Translations under genes and position numbers: made by a program
Part shown: in pieces, positions 26,869-35,358 of the stretch
How positions within the stretch are numbered: the first letter of the stretch is position 1
How the letters are laid out: each line of letters opens with the position of its first letter
Notes under the pieces: model-generated
Seen by the model: the letters and a program-made list of their open reading frames with translations, nothing else
Told to the model about the DNA's origin: nothing
Databases searched by the model: none
Assembly: GCF_000372965.1 (NCBI RefSeq)
Contig: NZ_KB890025.1
Span: 1 to 64,000, forward strand
Direction: 5' to 3'
DNA: 64,000 bases
Origin: Hoeflea sp. 108
GTDB taxonomy: Bacteria > Pseudomonadota > Alphaproteobacteria > Rhizobiales > Rhizobiaceae

Positions 26869-28562
26869 CCGAGTTGACTGTGGCCAACAAGACAGCACCG
26901 GCCGGTTCGGCGGCGCCTGTGCTCGAAGTCGACAAGCTTGAGGTCTCTTATGGGCACGGGACGCACCGCGAGACTGTCGTTCACGGCATCTCGTTTTCGG
27001 TGCAGCCGGGCGAAGTGGTGGCGCTGGTCGGCGAATCCGGCTCAGGCAAATCGACGACGGCGCATGCCGTGATCGGGCTTCTGCCCGAAAACGGCCGCGT
27101 CGAGGGCGGCGACATCAGGCTGAGCGGCACAAGCATTGCGGGTTGGCCGGACAAGCGCCTGGACACGATCCGCGGCAAGGTGATCAGCCTCATCTCGCAG
27201 GATCCGGTGAGCTCCCTTAATCCGGTCAAGACCATCGGCGACCAGGTCGGCGAGATCCTCAAGGTTCATCAGTGGGGCGACCGGCGCGCGATCGACGAGC
27301 GTGTCATCGAATTGCTGGATCGTGTCGGATTGCCACAGCCGGAGCTCAGGGCCAGGCAGTATCCGCACCAGCTCTCAGGGGGTATGCGCCAGCGCGTGCT
27401 GATCGCGATTGCCGTGGCGCTGCGGCCGGCGCTGATCATCGCCGACGAACCGACAAGCGCGCTCGACGTGACCGTCCAGCGCCGCGTGCTCGATCTCATC
27501 GACGAGCTGCGGGTCGAGTTCGGGACATCGGTGCTGCTGGTAACGCACGACCTCGGCGTCGCCGCCGACAGGGCCGACCGGATCGTGGTGCTGCAAGGCG
27601 GGCAGATCCAGGAAACGGGCACCGTGACCGACGTGCTGGCCTCGCCAAAGTCGGCCTACACCCGGCAACTGCTCAAGGACGCGCCGGCCTTTGCTGCGCC
27701 GAAGGCGACGAGGAGCCGGTTCCGGGCGAACGCCGAACCAGCGGTCGTCGTGGAAAAACTGGTGCAGCATTTTCCGCTGTCGGGCGGCAGGCAGCTCTGC
27801 GCTGTCGACGGCGTTTCCTTCACGGTCGCACGCGGCACCACTCACGCTCTCGTCGGCGAATCCGGCTCGGGCAAGACGACGACGGTCCGCGCCATCGCCG
27901 GATTCCAGAAGCTCGAGTCCGGCCGCATCGTGGTCGACGGTCAGGAGGTCTCGTCCCTGCGCGGCGAGCAGCTGCGCCAGTTTCGCCGGCGGATCCAGCT
28001 CGTCTACCAGAACCCGTTCGCCTCGCTCGATCCCCGGCAATCGATCTTCGATATTGTCGAGGAGCCGCTGCTCAACTTCGACCCCGTGCCGAAAGCCGAG
28101 CGCCGGGAACGTGTGCATGCCATCCTGCAGCGGGTCGGACTGCCGGAGGCCGCGCTGACCCGCCTGCCGGCGGCACTGTCCGGCGGGCAGCGCCAGCGCG
28201 TGGCGATTGCTCGCGCGATCATCCTGAACCCTGAGATTCTTGTGCTCGACGAGGCAGTTTCCGCTCTCGACGTCACCGTGCAGGCCCAGATCCTCGAGCT
28301 GCTGGACGAACTCCAGCGTTCGCTCGGCTTGACCTATCTGTTCGTGTCCCACGACCTCGCCGTTGTCAGGCAGATCGCCGACACCGTGTCGGTGCTGCGT
28401 GACGGCAAACAGGTGGAGCAGGGCAGCGTCGAGGAAGTCTTCGAGCGTCCTGTTCACGACTACACCGGCGAACTCATCGCCGCGATACCGGGCAACCGGC
28501 TGAAGGCCAGCGCCGGCCTCGTTGGCAGGATACGCGAACCAGCTGAAGGAACTGCACAATGA
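26865..28562 (+). CDS. Fused tandem ABC ATPase (DppD-DppF type)
   Basis: A 565-residue protein with two complete ATPase domains in one chain. The first (about 20-270) has Walker A GESGSGKST near residue 56, signature LSGGMRQRVLIAIA and Walker B IIADEPTSALD. The second (about 290-540) has Walker A GESGSGKTT near residue 330, signature LSGGQRQRVAIARA and Walker B LVLDEAVSALD. This replaces the separate D and F subunits of the 17-23 kb importer. The ATG overlaps the permease stop, and its own stop overlaps the start of the luciferase-like gene. Confidence 0.95.
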   Translation: MTELTVANKTAPAGSAAPVLEVDKLEVSYGHGTHRETVVHGISFSVQPGEVVALVGESGSGKSTTAHAVIGLLPENGRVEGGDIRLSGTSIAGWPDKRLDTIRGKVISLISQDPVSSLNPVKTIGDQVGEILKVHQWGDRRAIDERVIELLDRVGLPQPELRARQYPHQLSGGMRQRVLIAIAVALRPALIIADEPTSALDVTVQRRVLDLIDELRVEFGTSVLLVTHDLGVAADRADRIVVLQGGQIQETGTVTDVLASPKSAYTRQLLKDAPAFAAPKATRSRFRANAEPAVVVEKLVQHFPLSGGRQLCAVDGVSFTVARGTTHALVGESGSGKTTTVRAIAGFQKLESGRIVVDGQEVSSLRGEQLRQFRRRIQLVYQNPFASLDPRQSIFDIVEEPLLNFDPVPKAERRERVHAILQRVGLPEAALTRLPAALSGGQRQRVAIARAIILNPEILVLDEAVSALDVTVQAQILELLDELQRSLGLTYLFVSHDLAVVRQIADTVSVLRDGKQVEQGSVEEVFERPVHDYTGELIAAIPGNRLKASAGLVGRIREPAEGTAQ

Positions 28563-29590
28563 CCGAGAAGACCAAGCGGCTCGGGTTCTTCACCCGTTTG
28601 CTGGAGGAGGCGTCGCCTGCCGATCGCTATCGCTTCGCCACCGAGCAGATCCTGACCGCGGAGCGGGAAGGTTTCGACACCGCCTGGGTGGCGCAGCATC
28701 ATTTCCGGGCCGCGGAAGGTGGGCTTCCGTCGCCGCTGATCCTGCTTGCCAATGTGGCCGCCCGCACCCGTGCCATCCGGCTCGGAACCGGCATCATCAC
28801 GCTGCCGCTGGAAAATCCCCTGCGCGTCGCCGAGGATGCGGCGGTGCTCGACCTCATGTCCGGAGGGCGGCTGGAACTGGGGGTCGGCTCGGGCGGAACG
28901 CCTTCGTCCTTCACCGCTTTCGGGCTGGACAGCACCAGGCGCGGCGAGCTGCTCGGCGCGCATCTTGAGGTGTTGCGCAACGCCTTCGCCAATCGGCCGC
29001 TCGCCGGCGGCGACACGCTCTACCCGGCAGCACCTGCCCTTGCCGGACGGATCTGGCAGGCCACCTTCTCGGTAGAGGGTGGTCGGCGCGCCGGTCTCGC
29101 CGGCGACGGTCTGATGCTCTCGCGTACGCAGCCACGGCCGAAGGACAATCCGAACGCCACGCTGGATGAGGTACAGAACCCGATCATCGACGCCTATCTG
29201 GAGGCGCTGCCTTCGGGCATCGCGCCGCGCATCCTTGGGTCGCGCAGCCTGTTCGTGGCCGACAGCCATTTGGAAGCCCTGCAGCTTGCCGAGAAGGGAC
29301 TGCGCCGGGTGCGCGATCACTTCATCGCCACCGGCCATACCCCGCCTGGCGACAGCGTCGAGGAGCTTGCGACTGCATTCGACACCCATGCGGGATCGCC
29401 CGATGCGGTGGTCGCCAGTCTGTCGGCCGACACCAGTCTCAGGCGTGTCACCGACGTCGTGTTCCAGGTCCATTCGGTCGATCCCGGACATGAGCGAACG
29501 CTGCGTTCCATCGAACTCACCGCCCAAAAGGTCGCACCAGCGCTCGGCTGGGGCAGGGCCGCACCCGCATCCCCGAAACTTGTTGCCTGA
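28559..29590 (+). CDS. Putative FMN-dependent luciferase-like monooxygenase
   Basis: A 343-residue bacterial-luciferase-fold oxidoreductase, typically using reduced FMN and O2. The family pattern is visible in FDTAWVAQHHF, RIRLGTGII-like AIRLGTGIITLPLENPLRVAEDA in two parts, and the ELGVGSGGTPSSF loop. It resembles the KPN_01858-type subgroup of the luciferase-like family, recalled from memory, which co-occurs with this kind of importer and CMD proteins. It is coupled by ATGA overlap to the fused ATPase. Substrate unknown; a sulphur- or nitrogen-containing organic compound is a reasonable guess. Confidence 0.85.
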   Translation: MTEKTKRLGFFTRLLEEASPADRYRFATEQILTAEREGFDTAWVAQHHFRAAEGGLPSPLILLANVAARTRAIRLGTGIITLPLENPLRVAEDAAVLDLMSGGRLELGVGSGGTPSSFTAFGLDSTRRGELLGAHLEVLRNAFANRPLAGGDTLYPAAPALAGRIWQATFSVEGGRRAGLAGDGLMLSRTQPRPKDNPNATLDEVQNPIIDAYLEALPSGIAPRILGSRSLFVADSHLEALQLAEKGLRRVRDHFIATGHTPPGDSVEELATAFDTHAGSPDAVVASLSADTSLRRVTDVVFQVHSVDPGHERTLRSIELTAQKVAPALGWGRAAPASPKLVA

Positions 29591-29605
29591 ACGGAGGCCA
29601 TGACC

Positions 29606-30229
29606 ATGAGCAACCCTGACATCATCGACGAGCTTGCCGGCATCGTTGTCGGCTCCAGGCTGGATCTCATCCGCTACGACCGCGTCGAAGCCCGCGACAA
29701 TGCGCAGAAAAGCTACCTGGCGCTGTTCGATCCCGACGACCAAAGCGACGTCTCGGTCCGCGACCGCTTCGCCATCGCAAGCTTCGTCGCTGGCCTGCAT
29801 GGCGACGACAGGGTGACGCGGCACTATCTTGCCCAGCTGGATGCCGAGAAGCCGTCGAAGGCGGTGTCGAGCGCCATCGAGCACGAGGTGCAGCAAGGCA
29901 AGGCCAGCGGCCCTTATGGCGCCTATCCCGCCGGGCCGCTGACGCGGGAAAATGTGACCGGTCCAGCCTACAGGGTCGCCGCCGCCAACCGCGATGTGCT
30001 CGGCTCGAAGCTGACTGCCGCGCTCGAACACGCGCATCTTTTGGTGCTGCATCCGCGTGATGCCGGCCCGGCAGCGTTGCAGGCCTTGCTTGACACCGGC
30101 TGGAGCACGACCGGCATCGTCACGCTGTCGCAGATCGTTGCCTTCCTCGCCTTCCAGATCAGGGTGGTGGTCGGCTTGCGCGTGCTCGACAGGAAATTTG
30201 CAGCCGACCGCCTCGACGCGGCGGAATGA
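29606..30229 (+). CDS. CMD-domain protein (Avi_7170-like), cysteine-free
   Basis: A 207-residue protein related to the carboxymuconolactone decarboxylase/AhpD fold by its position and by the helical stretch TTGIVTLSQIVAFLAFQIRVVVGL (in parts). The translated sequence contains no Cys, so the CxxC redox pair of AhpD proteins is absent. The first ATG at 29600 is only two bases from GGAGG; ATG 29606 is better spaced and is chosen. Its stop overlaps an ATG of the next gene, which does have CxxC, so the two may form a complex in which only one partner is redox-active. Confidence 0.72.
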   Translation: MSNPDIIDELAGIVVGSRLDLIRYDRVEARDNAQKSYLALFDPDDQSDVSVRDRFAIASFVAGLHGDDRVTRHYLAQLDAEKPSKAVSSAIEHEVQQGKASGPYGAYPAGPLTRENVTGPAYRVAAANRDVLGSKLTAALEHAHLLVLHPRDAGPAALQALLDTGWSTTGIVTLSQIVAFLAFQIRVVVGLRVLDRKFAADRLDAAE

Positions 30230-30243
30230 CAGGGAACATCACC

Positions 30244-30855
30244 ATGACCGATCAAGTGATCACCTATCCCGACAACATCGAGCCCAATGTCTTCACCCGC
30301 GAAGAGCTTGGCTGGGTGCCATGGCTGCAGCCGCTGTCCGAGGACGAACTGACCGACCGCCATCGCGCCGGCCTGGTCGACCCCTCACGCGCCAAGTCGC
30401 CCTATTTCATGCTTCTGGCGCGCGACCCGGATATCCTTGCTGCGCGCACGAAGACCGACAAGGATATCTTCTACAACACCAAGACCGGCCTGCCGCGGGC
30501 CGAGCGTGAGATCGCAGCCGCCGCTACGTCGCGCACCAATGGCTGCATCTTCTGCGCCTCCGTCCACGCGCGCTTCGCCTGGCAGCACTCCAAGCGCAGC
30601 GACGATGTTCAGAAGTTGCTCGGCGAGGGCATTTACGCCGACATCGACCCGAGCTGGAACGCCATCATCGATGCGTCCGCCGCTCTGACCAAGACGCCGC
30701 AAGGCTTCACCGAGAGCCACATCGACGAGCTGCGTCGGGCCGGGCTGGATGACGTCGCGATCGTCGACGTGATCAACGGCGCGGCCTTCTTCAACTGGGC
30801 CAACCGCCTGATGCTGTCGCTGGGCGAACCAACGCCGCCGGCCGCAGCAGCGTGA
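30244..30855 (+). CDS. Alkylhydroperoxidase-like (AhpD/CMD) protein with CxxC
   Basis: A 203-residue AhpD-like protein. The catalytic motif is TNGCIFCASVHARFAW, i.e. CxxC followed by the conserved Ser-x-His. The C-terminal half has the helical FCAS-to-FFNWANRL layout of peroxidase-related proteins. The chosen ATG 30244 follows AGGGA; an ATG at 30226 overlapping the upstream stop is an alternative adding six residues. It probably removes peroxide made by the luciferase-like enzyme or takes part in the same oxidation. It is the last gene of the importer operon. Confidence 0.82.
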   Translation: MTDQVITYPDNIEPNVFTREELGWVPWLQPLSEDELTDRHRAGLVDPSRAKSPYFMLLARDPDILAARTKTDKDIFYNTKTGLPRAEREIAAAATSRTNGCIFCASVHARFAWQHSKRSDDVQKLLGEGIYADIDPSWNAIIDASAALTKTPQGFTESHIDELRRAGLDDVAIVDVINGAAFFNWANRLMLSLGEPTPPAAAA

Positions 30856-31038
30856 AGCCTTGGGCGTAAGAAATGGCTCATAGAGTGCGAAAGGCCGGCG
30901 CCGCCCGACAAAATCCCGCGCCCGGCGCGATATCTCTTATTCTGATGGAAATATCAGGTTGCGGAGGTGATACATCAGTTGTAAGCATTCGGTTCCGGTC
31001 AGATGATCGGCTGCACGCGGTACGGAGGAGTCTCGCGC

Positions 31039-32058
31039 ATGTCTTCAATCACTCGTCGTGAGCTCTTGGCTGTCGCGGCAGCCACCGCTTTGGCCTCTTC
31101 TCTTGCCCTGCCTGCCTGGGCGCAAAAGCAGCCCAAGCTTGAGTTCCTCTATTCGCCTTACGCCGACTACGCGCCGTTCTTCGTCGCCAAGGAATTCGGC
31201 TATTTCGACGAATTCGGCGTCGAGGTGACGCTTTCGCCCAAGGGCGATACGGCTGAGACGATCCAGATGCTCGCTTCCGGCAACATCGAGGCCGGTGGTG
31301 CCACCTGGGGTGCAAGCCTGTTCAACGCGCTTGACCGTGGCGCGACTGTTTCCATTATCGCTACCTTGGCCCGCATGCCGAACACGGTTCCGTCGCCGTC
31401 GCCCTTCATGGTCTCGCAGAAGGCCTGGGACGAAGGGATCAAGACGGTCGCCGACCTCAAGGGCAAGCGCGTCGGCATTCCCGGTCCGGGCGGGTTTGGC
31501 ATGTACTCCACGGCCAAGGCGCTCGAAAAGGGCGGGCTGACGCTCGAGGACGTCGAGGCGGTCTTCCTGCCGCCGCCCGCCACTGCAGCCGCCTTCGCCA
31601 ACGGCGCGCTGGAAGCCGGCTGGAGCATCGAGCCCTTCGCCCATCAGCTCGAGAAGGAAGGCCTTGGTCGTCGCCTCGTCGAGGACCACACTTTCGGCAC
31701 CGAACTCGGGCTGATCGCCTTCAACCAGGATTTTGTCGCCGCCAACGAGGATCTCGTTGTGCGCTTCATGGCGGGTTATCTGAAGGCGGCGCGCCTGCTC
31801 GACAATGGCGGATGGCAGGACGACAAGGTCGTTTCGGTCGTGTCGAAATATACCGGCACCGAGCCAGACACATTGCGCGGCATCCCCTACACCGTGCGTT
31901 CCGAGGACGGCGCCATCGACATGGCTTCGGTGCGCGAGCAGGAGGAATTTTTCCGGAAGCGCGGCACGCTCGAATATGAGGGGCAGGCCAAGATCGACGA
32001 GGTCTATCGCCTCGATCTGCTGAAAGCCGCCAACGACCTGCTCGCAAGCAAAAAGTGA
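31039..32058 (+). CDS. SsuA/TauA/ThiY-type ABC binding protein
   Basis: A 339-residue periplasmic binding protein of the NMT1/nitrate-sulphonate-thiamine-precursor class. It has a twin-Arg-like start (SSITRRELLAVAAATALA) ending AWA, then KLEFLYSPYADYAPFFVAKEFGYF (in parts), which is the class signature, and a GKRVGIPGPGGFG segment lining the pocket. The ATG at 31039 has CGGAGGAG; the longer frame from 31003 lacks one. It heads an importer with one ATPase and one permease. Ligand unknown. Confidence 0.88.
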   Translation: MSSITRRELLAVAAATALASSLALPAWAQKQPKLEFLYSPYADYAPFFVAKEFGYFDEFGVEVTLSPKGDTAETIQMLASGNIEAGGATWGASLFNALDRGATVSIIATLARMPNTVPSPSPFMVSQKAWDEGIKTVADLKGKRVGIPGPGGFGMYSTAKALEKGGLTLEDVEAVFLPPPATAAAFANGALEAGWSIEPFAHQLEKEGLGRRLVEDHTFGTELGLIAFNQDFVAANEDLVVRFMAGYLKAARLLDNGGWQDDKVVSVVSKYTGTEPDTLRGIPYTVRSEDGAIDMASVREQEEFFRKRGTLEYEGQAKIDEVYRLDLLKAANDLLASKK

Positions 32059-32861
32059 TGGCGGCCGTGGGTGAGGCGGTGCGTCCGTCCGTGGCGGAGG
32101 CAACTGCGCCGGCCATCGAGGTCAACAATCTGACCAAGGCCTTCTATGACAGCGAAGGCGACCGCGTCACCGTGGCCGTCTCCGATGTCAGCTTCTCGGT
32201 GGCGCGTGGTGAGTTCGTCTGCATCGTCGGCCCCAGCGGTTGCGGCAAGACCACGGTGCTGCGCATCCTCGCCGATCTCGAGCAGCAGCTCGCCGGCACG
32301 GTGAAACTGCACAGCGCGACCCCGCCGGCCATGGTCTTCCAGGAGGCATCCGTGTTGCCCTGGCTGACGGTGTCGGAGAACATCGCGTTTCCGCTCAGCC
32401 TCAAGGGTGTCTCCCGGGCAAAGCAGGAAGCGCGGGTGAGCGAGCTCTTGGCGCTGACGGGTCTCACCGACTTTGCCAACGCACGCCCTCACCAACTCTC
32501 AGGCGGCATGAAGCAGCGCGTCTCGGTGGCGCGCGCTCTGGTCGACGACCGCGAAATCCTGTTGATGGACGAGCCCTTCGGCGCGCTCGACGAGCAGACT
32601 CGCCTCGTCCTGCAACAGGAGTTGTTGCGGATCTGGGAGACGACCGGCAAGACCGTCGTCTTCATCACTCACAGTGTCGACGAGGCGCTGACGCTGGCCG
32701 ACCGCGTGATCGTCATGTCGCCGCGCCCCGGCACATTGGTCGCCAATCTGACGGTTCCCTTCGAACGGCCGCGCGACGTCGTCGAGATGCGGCGGGACAA
32801 GCGGTTCTGGGACATGACTTACGAGGTCTGGCGTCTGCTGGCCTCTCCTGCGGGAGCTTGA
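32058..32861 (+). CDS. ABC transporter ATPase (SsuB/TauB type)
   Basis: A 267-residue ATPase with Walker A GPSGCGKTT, Q-loop MVFQEASVLPWLTV (the class-typical LPWLTV), signature LSGGMKQRVSVARA, Walker B LLMDEPFGALDEQTR and H-loop ITHSVDEAL. It starts in a TGATG overlap with the binding-protein stop and is followed one base later by the permease. Confidence 0.95.
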   Translation: MAAVGEAVRPSVAEATAPAIEVNNLTKAFYDSEGDRVTVAVSDVSFSVARGEFVCIVGPSGCGKTTVLRILADLEQQLAGTVKLHSATPPAMVFQEASVLPWLTVSENIAFPLSLKGVSRAKQEARVSELLALTGLTDFANARPHQLSGGMKQRVSVARALVDDREILLMDEPFGALDEQTRLVLQQELLRIWETTGKTVVFITHSVDEALTLADRVIVMSPRPGTLVANLTVPFERPRDVVEMRRDKRFWDMTYEVWRLLASPAGA

Positions 32862-32862
32862 G

Positions 32863-33678
32863 ATGAGCGCCACTCCCTTGACGCTGACGGAAGAGCAATG
32901 GCGTCGGTTGAAGGCGCCGGCGCGGCGCGAACGCATCTTCCGCATCGTGTCTTATTTCAGCCCGCTGCTGCTGCTTCTGCTGTGGGAACTGTGCAGCCAG
33001 TTCAATCTGATCGACCGGCGCTTCTTCCCGGCGCCGAGCGCAATTGCCGGCACCGCCTGGCGCATGATCGTAAGCTTCGAACTGTTCGAGCATATAGGCG
33101 CTACGCTGCGTCGCGTCGGCATCGGTTATGTCATGGGTGCCGTGCCCGGCATCATCATGGGGCTCATCCTCGGCCTGTCACGACCGGTGCGCCGGATGCT
33201 GGGGCCGATTTTTGCAGCTCTCTATCCCGTGCCGAAGATCGCCATTCTGCCGCTGATCCTCTTGATCTTCGGCGTTGGCGACGCATCGAAGTTCGTCGTC
33301 ATCGCCATCGGCGTGTTCTTCCTCATGTTCTACAACACCATGGGCGGGGTGATGCAGACGCCGCAGATCTACATGGACGTCGCCAAGAATGCGGGTGCGA
33401 CCAGATTGCAGATATTCCGGCGCATCGCTTTCCCGGCAGCGCTTCCGAGTATCTTCACCGGACTGAAGCTCGCCGCCGGTTCGTCCTACATCATCATCGC
33501 GGCCGCCGAGTTCCTGGGTGCGCGCAGCGGCGTCGGCTTCTTCATCTGGGCTTCGTGGCAGACTTTTGCGGTGTCGCGCATGTTCGTCGGCATCGTCGCC
33601 ATCTCCGCCATGGGTTATCTCACCATCCTCGCGCTCGAGGCGCTGGAGCGGCGTTTCGTGCCCTGGGCAAAGCACTGA
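32863..33678 (+). CDS. ABC transporter permease (SsuC/TauC type)
   Basis: A 271-residue permease with six membrane segments. Class features are FNLIDRRFFPAPSAI, LGPIFAALYPVPKIAILPLI (in parts), the coupling loop DVAKNAGATRLQIFRRIAFP and the C-terminal ALEALERRFVPW. It completes the importer and is followed 21 bases later by a GntR-type gene in the same orientation. Confidence 0.95.
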   Translation: MSATPLTLTEEQWRRLKAPARRERIFRIVSYFSPLLLLLLWELCSQFNLIDRRFFPAPSAIAGTAWRMIVSFELFEHIGATLRRVGIGYVMGAVPGIIMGLILGLSRPVRRMLGPIFAALYPVPKIAILPLILLIFGVGDASKFVVIAIGVFFLMFYNTMGGVMQTPQIYMDVAKNAGATRLQIFRRIAFPAALPSIFTGLKLAAGSSYIIIAAAEFLGARSGVGFFIWASWQTFAVSRMFVGIVAISAMGYLTILALEALERRFVPWAKH

Positions 33679-33699
33679 GGGGCTGAGGAGCACAAGCGC

Positions 33700-34410
33700 A
33701 TGATCGTCGACGCCGATGCAATCGCCCATGCACCTGTCTCGGAGCGCATCTACCTGGCGCTGCGCCAGGAAATCATGCGCTGCGAGATCGTGCCGGGAAC
33801 GACGCTCGACGCAGCTTCTATCGCCAGCAAGTACGAGGTCTCCAAGACGCCGGTGCGCGATGCCATGCAGAAGCTCGCCTCCGACGGGCTGGTGACGATC
33901 CTGCCACGCAGCGGCTACCGTGTCGCGCCCATCACCTTCCAGGCCGTGCACGACATCCTCGATATGCGCATGGCAATCGGACCGCATGCGGCGAGGCAAG
34001 CGGCGCGCTATGCCACGCCTGCCGAGATTGCGCTGCTGCGCCAGATCGTCAGGGAATATGCCGCGCCGATGGATATCGGCACCATGCAGCAGGTGGCCAG
34101 GCGCTTTCACATCGCCATTGCGCGTTGCAGTCGCAACAAGCGCGTCGTCGCCCTTTCGGAGACGCTGTTCGACGAGCTCGAACGCCTGCTGCGCTTCGCC
34201 ATCGACTTCACCGTCAAGGCAGGGGAGCACTCCGACGAGCACACGGCACTCGTCGATGCAATTGCGGCCGGCGACGGTGAGCGGGCTGCGGCAATCGAGT
34301 TCGAGCATATCAAGCATTCCAGGGAATTCCTTATCGAGCGCCTGATGACCTTGGGCTATCTGTCGGAAAGCGAAATCCAGCTTGGTGGCGCGCGGAGCCC
34401 CGGCGAATGA
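33700..34410 (+). CDS. GntR-family regulator, FCD subclass
   Basis: A 236-residue regulator with an N-terminal winged helix-turn-helix (SERIYLALRQEIMRCEIVPG; KYEVSKTPVRDAMQKLASDG) and an FCD effector domain carrying DILDMRMAIGPHAAR and DEHTALVDAI. Being inside the importer operon, it probably autoregulates it with the transported compound or a breakdown product as signal. It overlaps the next gene in an ATGA. Confidence 0.9.
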   Translation: MIVDADAIAHAPVSERIYLALRQEIMRCEIVPGTTLDAASIASKYEVSKTPVRDAMQKLASDGLVTILPRSGYRVAPITFQAVHDILDMRMAIGPHAARQAARYATPAEIALLRQIVREYAAPMDIGTMQQVARRFHIAIARCSRNKRVVALSETLFDELERLLRFAIDFTVKAGEHSDEHTALVDAIAAGDGERAAAIEFEHIKHSREFLIERLMTLGYLSESEIQLGGARSPGE

Positions 34411-35321
34411 TCCCGATCCCTGAAGCAGTTGGTCGGCTGTCCGCAGCGCTGGGCGACAGCCCGGCAGCGAAGCTGGCGGCTTCGGCGTTGGTCGAGGCCG
34501 ATGCGTTCGGCTTGCCGCGCTTCGGCATTGCCATGCTCGATGAATGGACTGTCGATGCTGCCCCGGTGCCGGCGAGCGATGGTGAACAGGCCATAAGTTG
34601 GCTCGACTGCACTTCCTGCTTTGCGCCACTGGCGGTCGCAAGTGCCACGCTCGACCTGGCCAGGACCGCGCGACAGTTCGGCGTCGCTGCCGTCTTCCTG
34701 CGCGGCGTCAGGGGCTTTGGTAGACTCGCTCCCTTTGTCCGCCATCTCGCCGATGCCGGGCTGCTTGCCATCGCCGGCGCCGAGGGGCCGCCTTTCGTAG
34801 CGCCCCATGGCGGCACCCGTCCGGTGATAGGGACCAACCCACTGGCGCTTGCCATGGGGCAGGGCGTCGATCGCGTGGTCATCGATGTTGCCACCAGCAC
34901 GGCCACCATGGCCGATATTCGCAATGCCCGTGTTTCTGGCGCGACATTGCCTGAAGGGATCGCTCTGAACAGCGAAGGCCGGCCGACCAGTCTCGCATCA
35001 GAGGTTGCGGCCCTGCTGCCGCGCGGCGGACAGATCGGTTCGCTGTTAGGGCTCGTTGTCGAACTCATGGCTGGCGTCGCCGGCGGCGGCAGGGGTGATC
35101 CGAAAGGTCGGGGCGTGTTCCTGCTCGCCTTCGATCCGGCCCGGGCCGAAGTCAGCATCGACTGGCAAGCCAGGCTCGCCGGGCTGAACAGCGACTGGAC
35201 CGATGGCGGCGGTCACTGGCCGCGTGGCGGCAGCCTGTCGCCAGAAGCCAAGCTGGGCGGCGATTTCGAAGAGCGTCTCGACTCCTATCTCGCCCACATG
35301 ACCGGCCAGGCAGGCCGATGA
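34407..35321 (+). CDS. Ldh_2-family (malate/L-lactate dehydrogenase-like) protein lacking the catalytic His
   Basis: A 304-residue protein of the Ldh_2 family of NAD(P)-dependent oxidoreductases. GTNPLALAM, FVAPHGGTRPVIG and VVIDVATSTATM are the conserved nucleotide-site region, followed by LPEGIALNSEGRPT. The usual RGxxSHG segment with the catalytic His is ADAFGLPRFG (residues 31-40), and the second His segment NHFG is RGFG (102-105). It is also shorter than the usual about 340 residues. It may therefore be inactive, or catalyse something different. It sits between the GntR gene and a BAAT-type hydrolase. Confidence 0.72.
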   Translation: MIPIPEAVGRLSAALGDSPAAKLAASALVEADAFGLPRFGIAMLDEWTVDAAPVPASDGEQAISWLDCTSCFAPLAVASATLDLARTARQFGVAAVFLRGVRGFGRLAPFVRHLADAGLLAIAGAEGPPFVAPHGGTRPVIGTNPLALAMGQGVDRVVIDVATSTATMADIRNARVSGATLPEGIALNSEGRPTSLASEVAALLPRGGQIGSLLGLVVELMAGVAGGGRGDPKGRGVFLLAFDPARAEVSIDWQARLAGLNSDWTDGGGHWPRGGSLSPEAKLGGDFEERLDSYLAHMTGQAGR

Positions 35322-35358
35322 TCACGTCGGCTACCCTGTTGCAGAGTTTGTAATCCCG

